From Perkinsus marinus ATCC 50983 (taxonomy: Eukaryota > Perkinsozoa > Perkinsida > Perkinsidae): DNA of 64,000 bases. The notes beneath the pieces were generated by a model. That model ran no database searches. It worked only from the letters and a program-made list of their open reading frames with translations, and was not told the origin of the DNA. Within the stretch, counting starts at the first letter, position 1. Each line of letters starts with the position of its first letter. The translations under genes and the position numbers were made by a program. Shown in pieces: positions 10,537 through 21,275 of the stretch. The stretch is from positions 50,880-114,879 of the forward strand of contig NW_003215522.1 of NCBI RefSeq assembly GCF_000006405.1, written 5' to 3'.

Positions 10537-12268
10537 CTATTGCTCCGGTTGCTCGTCATTCCCCCACTGCTCCTCGTCTTCCTCATCATCGGACCGCAGA
10601 CCCCCTCGTTCTCTCATTAGTTGTTGTTGCTGCTGCCGTTGCAAGGCCATTGCTGCCGCTCGATAATCATTCCCCAGTTGTGCCGCTATCATCGCTACCG
10701 CTACATTCTGATCCGCAATGGACGCTCCTTCCGGGACCACAAGAGGATCCGGCCTGAAGCCACCCTCTCAGGATATAATAATAAAGCGAGGCCACGGGGG
10801 CACGAATATAGTAAGTGCTCACTCCCAGTGTTGGAATATAGGATCGCTTCCTCAGCTGCACTTGGGAGTTCCCTCACTAATTATAGAAGTTTATACACGA
10901 ACTAGAGTAAAAGTATTCAGAAACCGCAAGAATTTTCCCCAAATTTTCTCGTATTTTCCATATTCGCATATTTCCATATAATTTCCTCGACCATTCCGTG
11001 TTGTCACCGACACGTAGTAAAGCATATGCATATTTTCCCAGACTGCGTCACCCAATACTACCTTGCAGGTGGCAACAGCGGTGGTGGTACATCGCGGCTA
11101 ATCCTAAAGACAGTTCTGCCCGCTTGTACTGTGAGGACTGGGGCTTTCGGAACCTCTTCCTCCCCTACTGGCTCGGCTAAAACGATTAAACAATAAATCG
11201 GCTATAGCAATAGATTTACTGCTGATCAAAACACGGCCCTATTAATGCGGGATCGACCCTCGGATGAATATTCAAAAACATGGGCAACGATACAGATCCA
11301 TACCATCGCCGAGCAGCGAATTCAGAAGAAAACTCACGTGGAGGAGCGGCTTCGATAACCCGTGGCCTTCGCAGAGCAACGAGGGTGCCAAACTTCGAGT
11401 TGTGATCCTCTAGTACGAACCGACCATCTTCCGTGAATGATACAGTTGCGTGCCAACGGGATATTGATACCTGACCGATGACCATTGCAGGTGGCTATTC
11501 AGATTGCCCCTCACATCCGCGATTCGCACGTCACTCTCATGGCCTCGTCCGAGACGGAGCATCTTCTTCCCAGCGAGGGATATGACATAGACTCCTCTAG
11601 CATGGACAGACGACTGATTGTCAGCACCTACAAGAACTACAATGCTTAATCACACAAGGGCAAGAGGGAGCAATGACCTTCAGTTTGGCCACCACCGATT
11701 GGGTCTACTCTCATCATATTCTCCAATACCATGTATGGCGCTCGAGTCTCCGGCATTGGGACCTAGGGGGAAAGAAAGGGGTCGCTCATCGTCCTCGAGA
11801 AATGCAGCCTACCAGCTGCTCCACATGGCCATCATGTAGTCTCACGTACAGTGGATAATTAGTTCGGCATAGTTCGCACGCTAGTTGTCGGAATAGGTAT
11901 CTAGGAGGAGCACAGGCATATACATATCGAGCTGATTAGCAATGCAGTTACGTGTGTGTCGACCCTTGCTGCTCAGAACCTGATGTAACAACATCACGCC
12001 AGAAATATGGGGAGAAGGAACTACCGGAGTGGAGACTAAGGCGACCCTCTACCCAGTGTCGTAGGCACCCTAAGTGAACATACCGAATCGAGCCCCGGCA
12101 AGCACAGGCTTCCACCAATGGATCTTCATCAGAACCGCTGGCCTAAAACAGGACTATAAGTGTGTTGGTAACTAGAAGTTATACCTCTAGCAGGCAAATC
12201 CTGCAAGGCTTTCCGTCGGCCTCAGGGGGAGCGCACGTAGCCATAGAAGTTTGAGATTCTGGACCCAT
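10537..12268 (-). CDS. RING-CH (MARCH-type) + FHA domain E3 ubiquitin ligase
   Basis: Eight exons (12268-12185, 12142-11952, 11900-11813, 11762-11678, 11627-11515, 11470-11338, 11176-11062, 10753-10537) join in phase to 341 residues. The N-terminal RING-CH finger reads CRICLLE, then ACACRGSIRYVHLGCLRHW, then ACELC. A linker PMPETRAPYMVLENMM leads to an FHA domain with LGRGHESDVRI, SISRWHA and the terminal SKFGT turn. The tail is acidic and Gln-rich. RING-CH proteins transfer ubiquitin and FHA domains bind phosphothreonine, so phosphorylation-dependent target choice is a reasonable inference. I recall the same order from ciliate-type proteins. A stop codon just upstream fixes the first ATG (MGPESQTSMA). 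No membrane helices are seen, unlike animal MARCH ligases. A family C repeat sits in the last intron. Confidence 0.88.
10827..11045 (+). repeat. Family C repeat, copy 3 (in RING-CH/FHA last intron)
   Basis: One of the longest copies, running from TGTTGGAATATAGG to GCATATTTTCCCAGACTG with the AATTATAGAAGTTTATACAC core. It lies wholly inside the intron 10754-11061 of the minus-strand gene, antisense to that gene. Confidence 0.75.
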
Positions 12269-13284
12269 CAAGTCGGGCCTCACCTGACCAGAGGTAACAA
12301 CAGGGAGAGGTCGCCAGGTGGACCTACTAGCTCTTCTGATTCATACCCACATAGTTGACGAACTCGCAGTTTGAAACGACCGAGTTTCACAACGTCACCT
12401 TCACTTATGCTATAGGGTCCGAGCTGAAGAATAGAGCACATGGCCGAGGAATCTTAGGTCGACACTTGAAAGATACAAAAGAGGTCCGAAAAGGGTACGT
12501 GAGGGCGGACGTGCGTACATCTTTGATAACCAACCACAGCTTCTTTGCCGACCATCGAGACCCTTCAGGTTGCTTCTCTGCTGGTTGTATGAGGTATCTG
12601 ATCGCAACGACCGAGCTCAAGCAAGGAAAGGATGATGTCAGTCATCTCAACTCGGAGAACGGAACCGAAGAGGAAGGAACTCAGTAAAAATGTGAATATG
12701 GCGTCGATTAGGAAAACTGTGACGCTCCCGGGCTACTACTTGGTGTCGAAATTGACACATTTCAGGAGGTAGTCCGTATGCTCAGCAGGCTCCACTAATT
12801 CTCCACAGTCCGACTCCATAGAAACCTCACCTAAGGTACCGTAACAATCTCAACTCTGCCAGTTGTTCCTCCTACCATTCCGTCTGATCAGCCGTGCATT
12901 GCCGACAACCTCGAAGTTGGTTTTCGCAATACTGCGGCTTTCATAATCGAACAGTTCATGAGAGTCTCTTGTCCATGTCGTGGCCTCAATATGGATGGGA
13001 GGCGGAGGAGGGCTTCGTGACATTGAGAGGAGTCAACAGCTGCAAACCCGAGGTGAACAGCAATTCTAACGGCATGGATGGGCCACACGAGCTCAGCGAG
13101 AACGAGAATCTCAAATTCGCAGCGAGAGGCTGCTCACTCCTTATAGAGGTCGTCCACTAAACCGATATGGGAACTCAGAATCGCTTCTTACACGTATAAT
13201 GCGGTGCTGGAATCGATCTGAATTATCGTGGAAATAAAGTACGAAATGATAACCGACTGAAGTTAGCTAGCGCTCGCCCTGAAA
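12269..13284. other. No confident gene; two open frames
   Basis: A plus frame at 12355-12687 (110 residues, Lys/Arg-rich then Glu-rich end) and a plus frame near 12870-13160 are open, but neither resembles a known family and both have open antisense frames. They could be exons of an uncharacterised gene. Confidence 0.3.
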
Positions 13285-13524
13285 TCACTCTTCCATTTTT
13301 GCCCTTGGGTGGATGTCATCCAGCAGCTCATGGGGAGCAGCGTAACGATATTCTTTAGGCTCTCTTCGCGATATTTCGGGGCGGATAACCGGAGAAACTC
13401 CTTCAACAGCAGTCCAGATTGTCGACCCTCTTCGTCTCAAATACGTGAACACAACTGGTGTGGTCAACACTGCGGTCCTCGGCAGCAGTGGAGCCCGGTA
13501 AGTAGCTCCCTTCTCAACGCGCAT
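13285..13524 (-). CDS. Hypothetical small protein, 79 residues
   Basis: ATG frame starting MRVEKGATYRAPLL, with a Val/Thr-rich middle (TAVLTTPVVFTYLRRRG) and a charged end (LLDDIHPRAKMEE*). It would be divergently transcribed from the AP2 gene 130 bp away. A plus frame across the same bases ends in a good donor (GTAAGTAGC at about 13500), so this could instead be antisense to a spliced plus exon. No family is recognised. Confidence 0.3.
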   Translation of the reverse strand: MRVEKGATYRAPLLPRTAVLTTPVVFTYLRRRGSTIWTAVEGVSPVIRPEISRREPKEYRYAAPHELLDDIHPRAKMEE

Positions 13525-13654
13525 TTTTGGCAGCGTTGAGGAAATGCAAGAATGCAAGATATCGGAGTGACCTCGGTTTGACTGAACTTGCGTGCTCCGT
13601 GGTGTGCGTTGTAGTGAACTACTCTTCGACCAGTTGTTCGACTTTCCCTGGCTT

Positions 13655-16075
13655 ATGTCAGAGAATTTACCAGAAATTCCGGCATTTGGCCCGGAACCAC
13701 GGGGTATGGGCCGTGCTGAGTCTACATGCTCGCCCTCCTCCTCCTCCTCGTCCCACTCGTCCGACTTGGGCCCTCATCTTACAACGATCTCTTCTCGGCC
13801 GGAGTCGGCCTCGCAGCTCTACCCGGTAACGAACACAGCACAGCCAGCTGGTATGATGGATGATGATGGTAGCTACGGCCAGCAGGAAAAATCTCCGCCC
13901 GAGCTGTTGGAGGCCATTGGTCCTGGCAAGGACGCGGTGAACTTAAAAAAAGGTGACGCCGCCGAGACTCCCGTGTTTATGTCGATGATGGGAGCTGCTA
14001 TGGCGGCGGCACAGCTCCAGAATATGAACCAACAGATCCAGATGCAACAGTACATGTTGTTACAGCAGCAGCAAGCACTCATTGCTCATGCCCAAACAAA
14101 GCGGAGGTCTGCAAGCACTCCACTAGAATCAGTTCCACCATCGAGTTCGCCACTCGCTGGTACTCAGTCTTCAACAGCCCAGTCCCGTCCGCCAACAGGT
14201 GGTATGTCTGGCCAGCTCACTGCAGCTCTGATCTCAGCTGGTGCCCGCTCGCCTGGAAACTCGGACAACAATGACGGCGTGAACCAGGCCCTCGATCTTG
14301 GGGTCACCACTCCTAGGATGGAGAAGTCCCCCGGCAGCAGTGATCATATAACTGGGTCCGATGTTGGCACTCTGCCGTTGGTGGCACTCGCGGACGACTG
14401 TTGCACTCTAGATGACGATGATGACGCCGTCGAGTTGAAGTACGGTGATCTCACTTTGGATGTGAGCCCGGACCAAGGACCATCTGTTAGAAGAGGGGGA
14501 GTGGACAGCATGCCAGGATATGGTACACAGGCTTGGCAGCAGTTCCAACAGCTACAATACAACCAATGGAGCTACGCGGCGGCGATGAGCAATCCGTGGT
14601 ACTCTCAGGGCTATCCCGGCCCGAGGGGTTATGGCCAGGGTGGCGAGATGATGACGATGAGAGGAGATACCGAGCGGAGTGGATCGGCAGCTGCTGCAGC
14701 TGAGGCGGTAGCTGGGATCAAGCGGAGGAAGAAGCCCTATGCAGCGCCCAAGGGGGTGTGGCGTAACAATGGAGGATATAATGCTACCATTTACGTTAAT
14801 AAGAAGCGTATCTACGGGCCTGTGCGACGGAACTTGGCCGACGCTGTGTCGGACCGGCGGATTATGGAGGACTCAGTAGATTCGGCCAGGAGTAAGATTG
14901 AGAGGTCGATCGAGGAAGAGCATAAGATCTTCGAGTCTGATCAAGCGAGGGAGTCGTTCATTGCAGAGGAATGCCATACGATGATAAGGGAAGTAGTTGC
15001 GAAACTGCGAGCGGAGCGAGGCAGCACTCACAACTCCACCAACCCGGTTTCTCCTGATCATCGGCCGCCTGTCCAGACTCCGTTGGTCTCGCAGCGTTAC
15101 AAAAGGCCGGGGATTGTACCGTCTCTGGCTCAAGCTGTGTATGGCACGGCGCCTGCTGTTGGTCGAGTTCCTGGAAATATGATGCCTCTCATGATGCCGC
15201 CTTACCCGTCTACAGCCTGGTCAAGGTCCGTTGGTAGTGCCAAGACTACTGGCAGCCCGCTGTTGCTCAAGACGAGGAAGCGAGATCGGTCGGAGGGTCC
15301 TGAGGAGGTTGCCACTACTGCTAAGGCGGATAGTATGCTGCCCAACACTGGATTGGCTCATAGTGTTATCTTCGGCGGTGGTGTGGGCACTACTAGTATT
15401 GAGATACCCACTGACCCTTCGGAGCTCACTGAAGGGGTCACAACGGAGCCTAAGCGGGCAAGGACCACCACGCCTGTAACAGCAACAACTTCATCATCAT
15501 CAACAACAACAACGTCGTATGTACCCTTATCGCCTTTGTTCAACCCTGGCTCGCCTCCACTGTCAAGCCGAATGTTCTCATCAGCTTTACCCAAGTATTT
15601 GCAGAGCCCCGCATTCCCTGCTACACAGCTTGCCTCTTCTAGAGGGGCACCCCCTCTCGGTTCTAATGTTGCTGACGGGTCGATCATGGATGGAGACATC
15701 CAACTGGAGGAAAGTGCTGTTGGGTCTTCAGGCCTCTACCCCAAGGGCATGCAGACATCTTTCGGGTTCCCTATGACCCCAACATTTTTGCCTTATCAGA
15801 CGACACCGGCTGGAACTACTCTTGCTAGCGCGAGTTCAGCTTCGTCAGCTACTACTACTGCTGCTGCCGGGGCTGTTGACTCGGCTACCCCCACCCCGGC
15901 ACCATCGACGTTGCGATCGTTGGCCTTCACTTCTCCTGGTCTTCTACCTGCCCCTTCTCATGCAGGGGCAACCACAGTAGCTGCTACTGCATCCTTCTGG
16001 ACACCGCACTTACATTATCTCAAGCATAGCCCAGCGTTCGCTAGTCAGAGTAGCGCCGCTGCTACTGAAGGTTAA
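13655..16075 (+). CDS. AP2-domain protein, probable transcription factor
   Basis: Intronless frame of 806 residues from the ATG of MSENLPEIPAFGPEP. The frame is open back to about 13592, but only through a GTG. Most of the protein is low-complexity Ser/Thr/Pro/Gln/Ala sequence (for example QQIQMQQYMLLQQQQ). At about residues 355-410 a basic entry (KRRKKPYAAPKGVW) leads into an AP2-like core: GVWRNNGGYNATIYVNKKR, then GPVRRNLADAV and a helix. AP2 domains bind DNA with a three-stranded sheet and are the main sequence-specific regulators in apicomplexans and relatives. The helix that follows (RSKIERSIEEEHKIF) is charged and may aid dimerisation. A single diverged AP2 unit and target unknown. Nuclear location is inferred from the domain and basic patches. 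Confidence 0.75.
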   Translation: MSENLPEIPAFGPEPRGMGRAESTCSPSSSSSSHSSDLGPHLTTISSRPESASQLYPVTNTAQPAGMMDDDGSYGQQEKSPPELLEAIGPGKDAVNLKKGDAAETPVFMSMMGAAMAAAQLQNMNQQIQMQQYMLLQQQQALIAHAQTKRRSASTPLESVPPSSSPLAGTQSSTAQSRPPTGGMSGQLTAALISAGARSPGNSDNNDGVNQALDLGVTTPRMEKSPGSSDHITGSDVGTLPLVALADDCCTLDDDDDAVELKYGDLTLDVSPDQGPSVRRGGVDSMPGYGTQAWQQFQQLQYNQWSYAAAMSNPWYSQGYPGPRGYGQGGEMMTMRGDTERSGSAAAAAEAVAGIKRRKKPYAAPKGVWRNNGGYNATIYVNKKRIYGPVRRNLADAVSDRRIMEDSVDSARSKIERSIEEEHKIFESDQARESFIAEECHTMIREVVAKLRAERGSTHNSTNPVSPDHRPPVQTPLVSQRYKRPGIVPSLAQAVYGTAPAVGRVPGNMMPLMMPPYPSTAWSRSVGSAKTTGSPLLLKTRKRDRSEGPEEVATTAKADSMLPNTGLAHSVIFGGGVGTTSIEIPTDPSELTEGVTTEPKRARTTTPVTATTSSSSTTTTSYVPLSPLFNPGSPPLSSRMFSSALPKYLQSPAFPATQLASSRGAPPLGSNVADGSIMDGDIQLEESAVGSSGLYPKGMQTSFGFPMTPTFLPYQTTPAGTTLASASSASSATTTAAAGAVDSATPTPAPSTLRSLAFTSPGLLPAPSHAGATTVAATASFWTPHLHYLKHSPAFASQSSAAATEG

Positions 16076-16277
16076 CTCGATGTCATCATTATCTTTTACT
16101 GTAGCCATATCTCTCAATACCAATATCGTTATCAGAATCATCGTCGTCATCGTCATCATCACTACGTCAGAACGTAAAATCTCTAACATTTCGTTTACTC
16201 GACGTGTTGTGTTGGTAGTTGGGAATCTTGGGTTAGAATGTGAAGATACGGATAAGGTCGGAATATGGTACATAACG

Positions 16278-17461
16278 ATGATGCGATTCATGTGTACGCA
16301 AAGAAGGCATAATCAAATGTTCAACAGCCCGGCCAAATATATAGTAGGGTCACGTGAGAGCCCTCCGCCCGACCCCAGTGGCCAGCGAGAACCCAATTTC
16401 TTTTCCTGCCCCTTACGGGAAGGTGATGTCATCAGAGGCGATGGCAAAGACTGTGACACATACACTATAATGAAGGTGTTGGGCCAAGGGGCTTATGGCC
16501 AGGTGCTGTCCCTCTCCACGGCACCCATAGCAAGATCCGTGACAGGTGTTTGTGGTTGGGTCATCTCGTCACAGAAGGGCCTACTGTCTCAAGCGAGTAC
16601 CCCTACGGGAGCTTAGCCATAGGCAGCGAGAGCAGGTGAAACAAGAGGTCCATCTTCTAGAGACCCTCAAGGGTCATCCTAATATCGTCTGGTAAGTACT
16701 GCTAATCCCTGCCGCCGCTGCCGCCCTGCCGCTCAGGCATAAAGAGTCCTTCGTCACACCAGATGAGGTCATCTGCATCGTGATGGAGTAGGTTTCACAA
16801 GGTATGGTGTATATCATTTACGCTCAGGTATTGCTCTTCGGGAGACCTAGGAGCTCACATAAAGTGCTTATGGGAGGGTGGAACGCCTCCCAGAAGGTTA
16901 GAGGACTTAGCCATTGATTGGCTCATTCAGATGTGCCTCGCACTGCAAGCTTTGCATTCGCGCCGGGTAGATGAGTGCTGCCTCTATCACCATCAGCAGC
17001 CATAGGTACTTCACCGCGATATGAAGACCGGGAATGTTTTCCTCCTACGTCCAGCTAGTGTGGGAGAGGGTAGCCTGGTTCTCAAGCTCGGGGACTTCGG
17101 TGTGAGCAAGGTAGGTTGGTAGTTGTGGTTACAATAGCAGAGCTTTTGTGTAGATGCTGGAGGATCATCCGGCGAACCCGATGCACTCTAAAGTGGCCTT
17201 GGCCTCTACCATGATAGGGACGCCGGTATACATGTCCCCTGAGATGTACAGGGGGAAGCCCTATGGCTTCGAGGCCGACATTTGGGGGCTCGGCTGTGTG
17301 CTGTACGAAGTGTTGCATGGCCGATACGCCTTTGAAGCTGACAGTCTGCAAGGACTGGCATTGAAGATCATGAAAGGCCGGCATGGGCCTGTCACCTGCA
17401 GTGAGGGCTTGAGAGAGCTCATAGTGTCAATGCTATGTGATAGACCCGAGGGGCGGCCGGC
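16278..17461 (+). CDS. NEK-type serine/threonine protein kinase (3' end lost in gap)
   Basis: A spliced kinase domain is legible up to the N run. Glycine loop LGQGAYGQ is followed by a 43-nt intron (16503-16545), then YCLKRVPLRELSHRQRE with the ATP-binding Lys, and HPNIVW. The hinge IVMEY|CSSGDLG spans an odd intron. Then come VLHRDMKTGNVFLL (catalytic loop), LGDFGVSK, GTPVYMSPEMY and DIWGLGCVLYE, so all catalytic residues are present. The hinge and the substrate-loop Lys pattern resemble NIMA-related kinases, which regulate cilia and mitosis. The start is uncertain; ATGs at 16080, 16278 and 16317 are in frame, and I chose 16278 as the first of a close pair without the hydrophobic leader. The non-kinase tail is missing. 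Confidence 0.8.
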
Positions 17462-17561
17462 NNNNNNNNNNNNNNNNNNNNNNNNNNNNNNNNNNNNNNN
17501 NNNNNNNNNNNNNNNNNNNNNNNNNNNNNNNNNNNNNNNNNNNNNNNNNNNNNNNNNNNNN
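17462..17561. other. Assembly gap (100 N)
   Basis: Exactly 100 undetermined bases, the conventional size for a scaffold gap of unknown length. It interrupts the NEK-type kinase gene near the end of its kinase domain. Confidence 0.99.
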
Positions 17562-18484
17562 GTCTCTCTGGCTATTTCGTTATCGTTTATCTATCGCATA
17601 ACCTCATACAACAGAGTGACCTCATACTCTTTAAGCGCGATGGTAAACTAATATTGTCCATGGGACGCACTCTCGAGACAGAAGTTACTCTTGAGTGTCT
17701 GACACTATTGAAATCGCGAATGCTGAAGAGGAGACCAGAGGAACTACTGGAGTTGCCCGAGAATATCAGATTCGTCGACCTTGAATAATGTTCGTGATTC
17801 ATCGATATTATATGCAATTTCATCTCAACCCGGGTTTAGTTTCATACGCATTCATCTCGTGAGAGTTCGACGGTTGGCCGATGGAATGGTCTGGGCAATC
17901 ACCAGTATCGCCAGCATATACAAAAAATCACAAGTACATTATCATCTCGAGTAAGAAGGCGGGTTTCGTGTATTCATCCCCCTACTATGGTAACAACACA
18001 CTCGCAGTGGATCAGAAGCGTCACAATAAGTCGGTCACATGGTTGTAAACATCACCACCTCCGAGAGTAATGTAAACGTTAGGTACAACTTCAGCGTCTC
18101 GCTTCATCTCACTCTCGCAGCTCAAGTGAGCGAATCGGTCAAGAATGACACTCATGCTCTCCTCCGAGTCCTCCAATCAAATGTTATGAATCTGTTATCC
18201 CCTAGAGTATTTCGCAGTTTCCCATCGCTCGGCTCTGTCGATTATGAGGTGGCGATAACCATTCGAAAAATGGAACCTCGGAGTGACATGCCTTTTGACA
18301 GCGTCGAGACTCAACGAAAATTATACAGATTTGACCTGAAAAACTCAATTGAAAAATTTGATAGACCAATGGCCGCTCTCATTTGGCCGAGTTGAAGTGG
18401 AGAGAATTTAATAACTCCTCAGAGGCGAACGATGGCATCCTGAGAAGGGAACCCTTCCTAAATGAGGAGGAGACACTGCCCGAC
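17562..18484. other. Post-gap region with one open frame
   Basis: The kinase frame does not visibly resume after the gap. An ATG frame at 18039-18395 (118 residues) is open and coding-like (TLAAQVSESVKNDTHALLRV, later DVETQ-like and KLYRFDLKNSIEKF) but matches no family I know. It may be an exon of an uncharacterised gene. Confidence 0.3.
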
Positions 18485-21275
18485 TCACGTGACATTTAGT
18501 TTAGCATTTGCCTTCATGGCCTGCGATATGCCTACACCAGCGTTAGCATTCTCGCTCCAGCACCTACCATACACGGACAGTATAGACTACGGCGGGCACC
18601 TCGATCAGTCTTGGAATATACGCTTTCCTCAGCTAAGGCAGAGAATTTCCGAACTAATCGAGGAAATTCACATACGAATTCGGATAGAAGCATACAGAAA
18701 CCAACTAGAATTTTCCAAGATTTCCCCGGAATTTTGTGCATATTTTTCCCATACTGCCCACAGACCTTCGAGCCATGCCATTGGTGACGTCCCAGTGGAG
18801 CATGGCCCTAGCTCGACGTTCAGCATCAGGAGTGCCATCCAGGATCAGACCGAAGCCGCCATTGATAACCTGCACGAGTCAGAACTGTTTTGCCAAAGTT
18901 CATCACAGCTTGCCTCTCCCCAGCCAACTCCTCCGCCGTTGTGGAGCGACACCCAAGTGGCCCCTCGACACGCATTGCCAACGAAGGTGTGGACGGCCAT
19001 GTCCGCAGTAAAGCGACTCCCATCAATGATGTTGGCAGTCTCCCGATAGGGTGAATCCGTCCCTGCCTTGGACATACCCCAACACATCCATGAACGAAAT
19101 ATCTCACCCGACACGTCATGATGATCTCGGCTGATCGCCACGGGGCCCTGCAGTATTCCGGAAGCCACCGCGTTGTTCATGGCCACTGCTATAGCTACCC
19201 TCCCTGGACAGTCTGCGTACAGGATACGAGCTTGGGAGCCTATCACATCCGGGACTCCATGATAGCGCATGCCTAAGGGAGCCTACCAACGACCAGCTTG
19301 TTCGGCCCGGCCGTTCTGATCCATGTTAGATTATCACGGTAGTGGCTGATGCTCTGTTTCGGGACGTCGCCACTCCTCAACAGACGCTCGAGCTCCTCCG
19401 CAGCGATACGATCCGTCGCCTCGAGATCAGCCGGGTTGTTCGAGAGGCAAACCCAACGATAAGGACCGAACCCCAGAGAGAAAACGTCACCCATAATGTC
19501 CTCAAAATAGGATGGATATCTGATGGAGGTCCACAAGGTTGCCACGCGATTGCCAACCCACCTGAACTGTCCGGTTAATTGGTCCTTCACGATGTCCGCT
19601 CCAGCTCGACTGGCTTGCAACAAGAAAGCATTGCCGTAGTCCCAGAAGCGCATGCCCTTGGCCGCCAACTTGTTCACCGCTGCCACATGCCGGACGAGGG
19701 ACTCCTCAACGAGGCCCTTGAAGCGAGCTGGATCGGTGGCCAGAATGTGGTTACCCTAAAACGGCAGAGCTGAAACTAATAGATACCTCCCGAAGCCGAC
19801 TCCCACTTCCTCATAGGTGACGCCCACGGGGTAGTAGCCACCGCCGAATGGATTATGCAGACTCGTTTGATCCGAGCCCAAGTCCGGAGTGAGATCAGCC
19901 TCCACCAAGGCCTCCCACAGATCGACCACGTTGCCGAGGTAACCCAGAGAGATACACTGCTTGGCGACCAGAGCCTCTCTGGCCAGCTGTATGATCTCCG
20001 AGGTGTTCTTCCGATACTCATCGAGCCAGCCTTGATTGACCCTAAGGGGTGATAAAGTGGCCGGCCCTTCACAACAGGCTTCTCACCGCTTCATCAGGGC
20101 CGCCTCGGACACCTCGGCCGTGATGGAGACTGCCTGGCAGATGCTGGCGGCCTTGGGTTGAGCGCCGCTCATGCCGCCGAGCCCTGCCGTTACGAACAAC
20201 TTGCCTGAACGGTAGTCCATGAGCCTCTATCAAGCCCGCCTTGATATGACCCTTGAGGTCCTCCACGTTGAGATAGAGTCTACCAGCGTTAAAGAGGGTG
20301 ATAGCCGTGCCATGGACGATACCCTGACTACCGATGTAGCAGTAGCTACCTGCAGTCATCTGTCCATACTGAGTGACTCCCATAGCAAACCTGAGGGGTA
20401 GGGGTCTCACGGCGGAGTTGATGATAGTAGACTGACATTTTATTATAGTTCTCGATAGTAGAATAGTTCGGGATGACCATACCATTAGTTATGATGACCC
20501 TAGGGGCGTCCGGATGGCTTGGGAACAGGCCCATGGGATGGCCCGAGTACCTGGTCCACCCAGTCTACGGCAGTGGGGCAAAGGGCAATGGGGTAATCTA
20601 CATAGCGAGAGTCTGGTCCTCCTCCATGATCTGCAAGTAGTGCATCGTGAGGTGGTACTGTGCCCAGTTCTGGAAGACTGTACCGTTGCCACCGTAGGTG
20701 ACCAGCTCGTGTGGGAACTGCGCAACCTCAGGATCAAGATTGTTCTGAATCATCAGCATGATCCCAGCGGCTTGGCGGCATCTGAACAACAAACACCTCA
20801 AGTGGACTCGAGATACTAGAGGTATATTCTCCAGAACCTACTTCGCGGGGTAGCTGTCTATGGACTGAGCGAAGACCCGCCCAACAGGTCGGAAGCGATA
20901 CCTGCTGTTGCATGTTGCTACATATGAAGTGTATACGGCTGGAGCAACTACATGTAGATGTGACCGTATTCATCAAGCTCTCGGGCAAACTCAAGAGCCA
21001 GCTCGGCATGGCATGCCGTTGGGAAGTATCTAAGGGCGTTCTTCACAGCGCGCCGACATTCCACTGAGTTGAGAGTGTGGGGCCTCCGAGGAGCGTGAGG
21101 GACCTGAACTCAACGTCCACATTGACGATGCAAAATTCTGCGTTACTGAAGAATCCCTGTTAAATTCGAATCTAGGGGGTAAAGGGTCAACCTGAAGGGC
21201 GGGAAAATCCAGGGCCATCTTGGGCTGCTTTCCAGGTCGCGTCTCGGTGGTAGCGACAGGAGGCTCGAGCGGCAT
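18485..21275 (-). CDS. Urocanate hydratase (urocanase)
   Basis: Multi-exon gene for the second enzyme of histidine breakdown, which hydrates urocanate to imidazolonepropionate using tightly bound NAD+. In order: a start exon [88 protein letters not shown] (NAD-binding region); [46 protein letters not shown]; and [17 protein letters not shown]. The last exon (18563-18485) gives [10 protein letters not shown] and ends AKLNVT*, matching animal UROC1-type C-termini, and it joins only when a ~200-nt intron holding a repeat is removed. The sequence is closer to the eukaryotic form than to bacterial HutU. No other histidine-degradation gene lies nearby. Location is probably cytosolic. Confidence 0.9.
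18608..18762 (+). repeat. Family C repeat, copy 4 (in last urocanase intron)
   Basis: Runs from TTGGAATATACGCTTTCC to the CATATTTTTCCCATACTG end, inside intron 18564-18765 of the minus-strand urocanase gene. Reading the exon through it would give an early stop and lose the conserved C-terminus. Confidence 0.75.

Noticed and set aside
18462-19049. 195-codon plus-strand ORF
   Set aside because: It is antisense to the urocanase 3' exons, whose protein match is strong, and it crosses a family C repeat.
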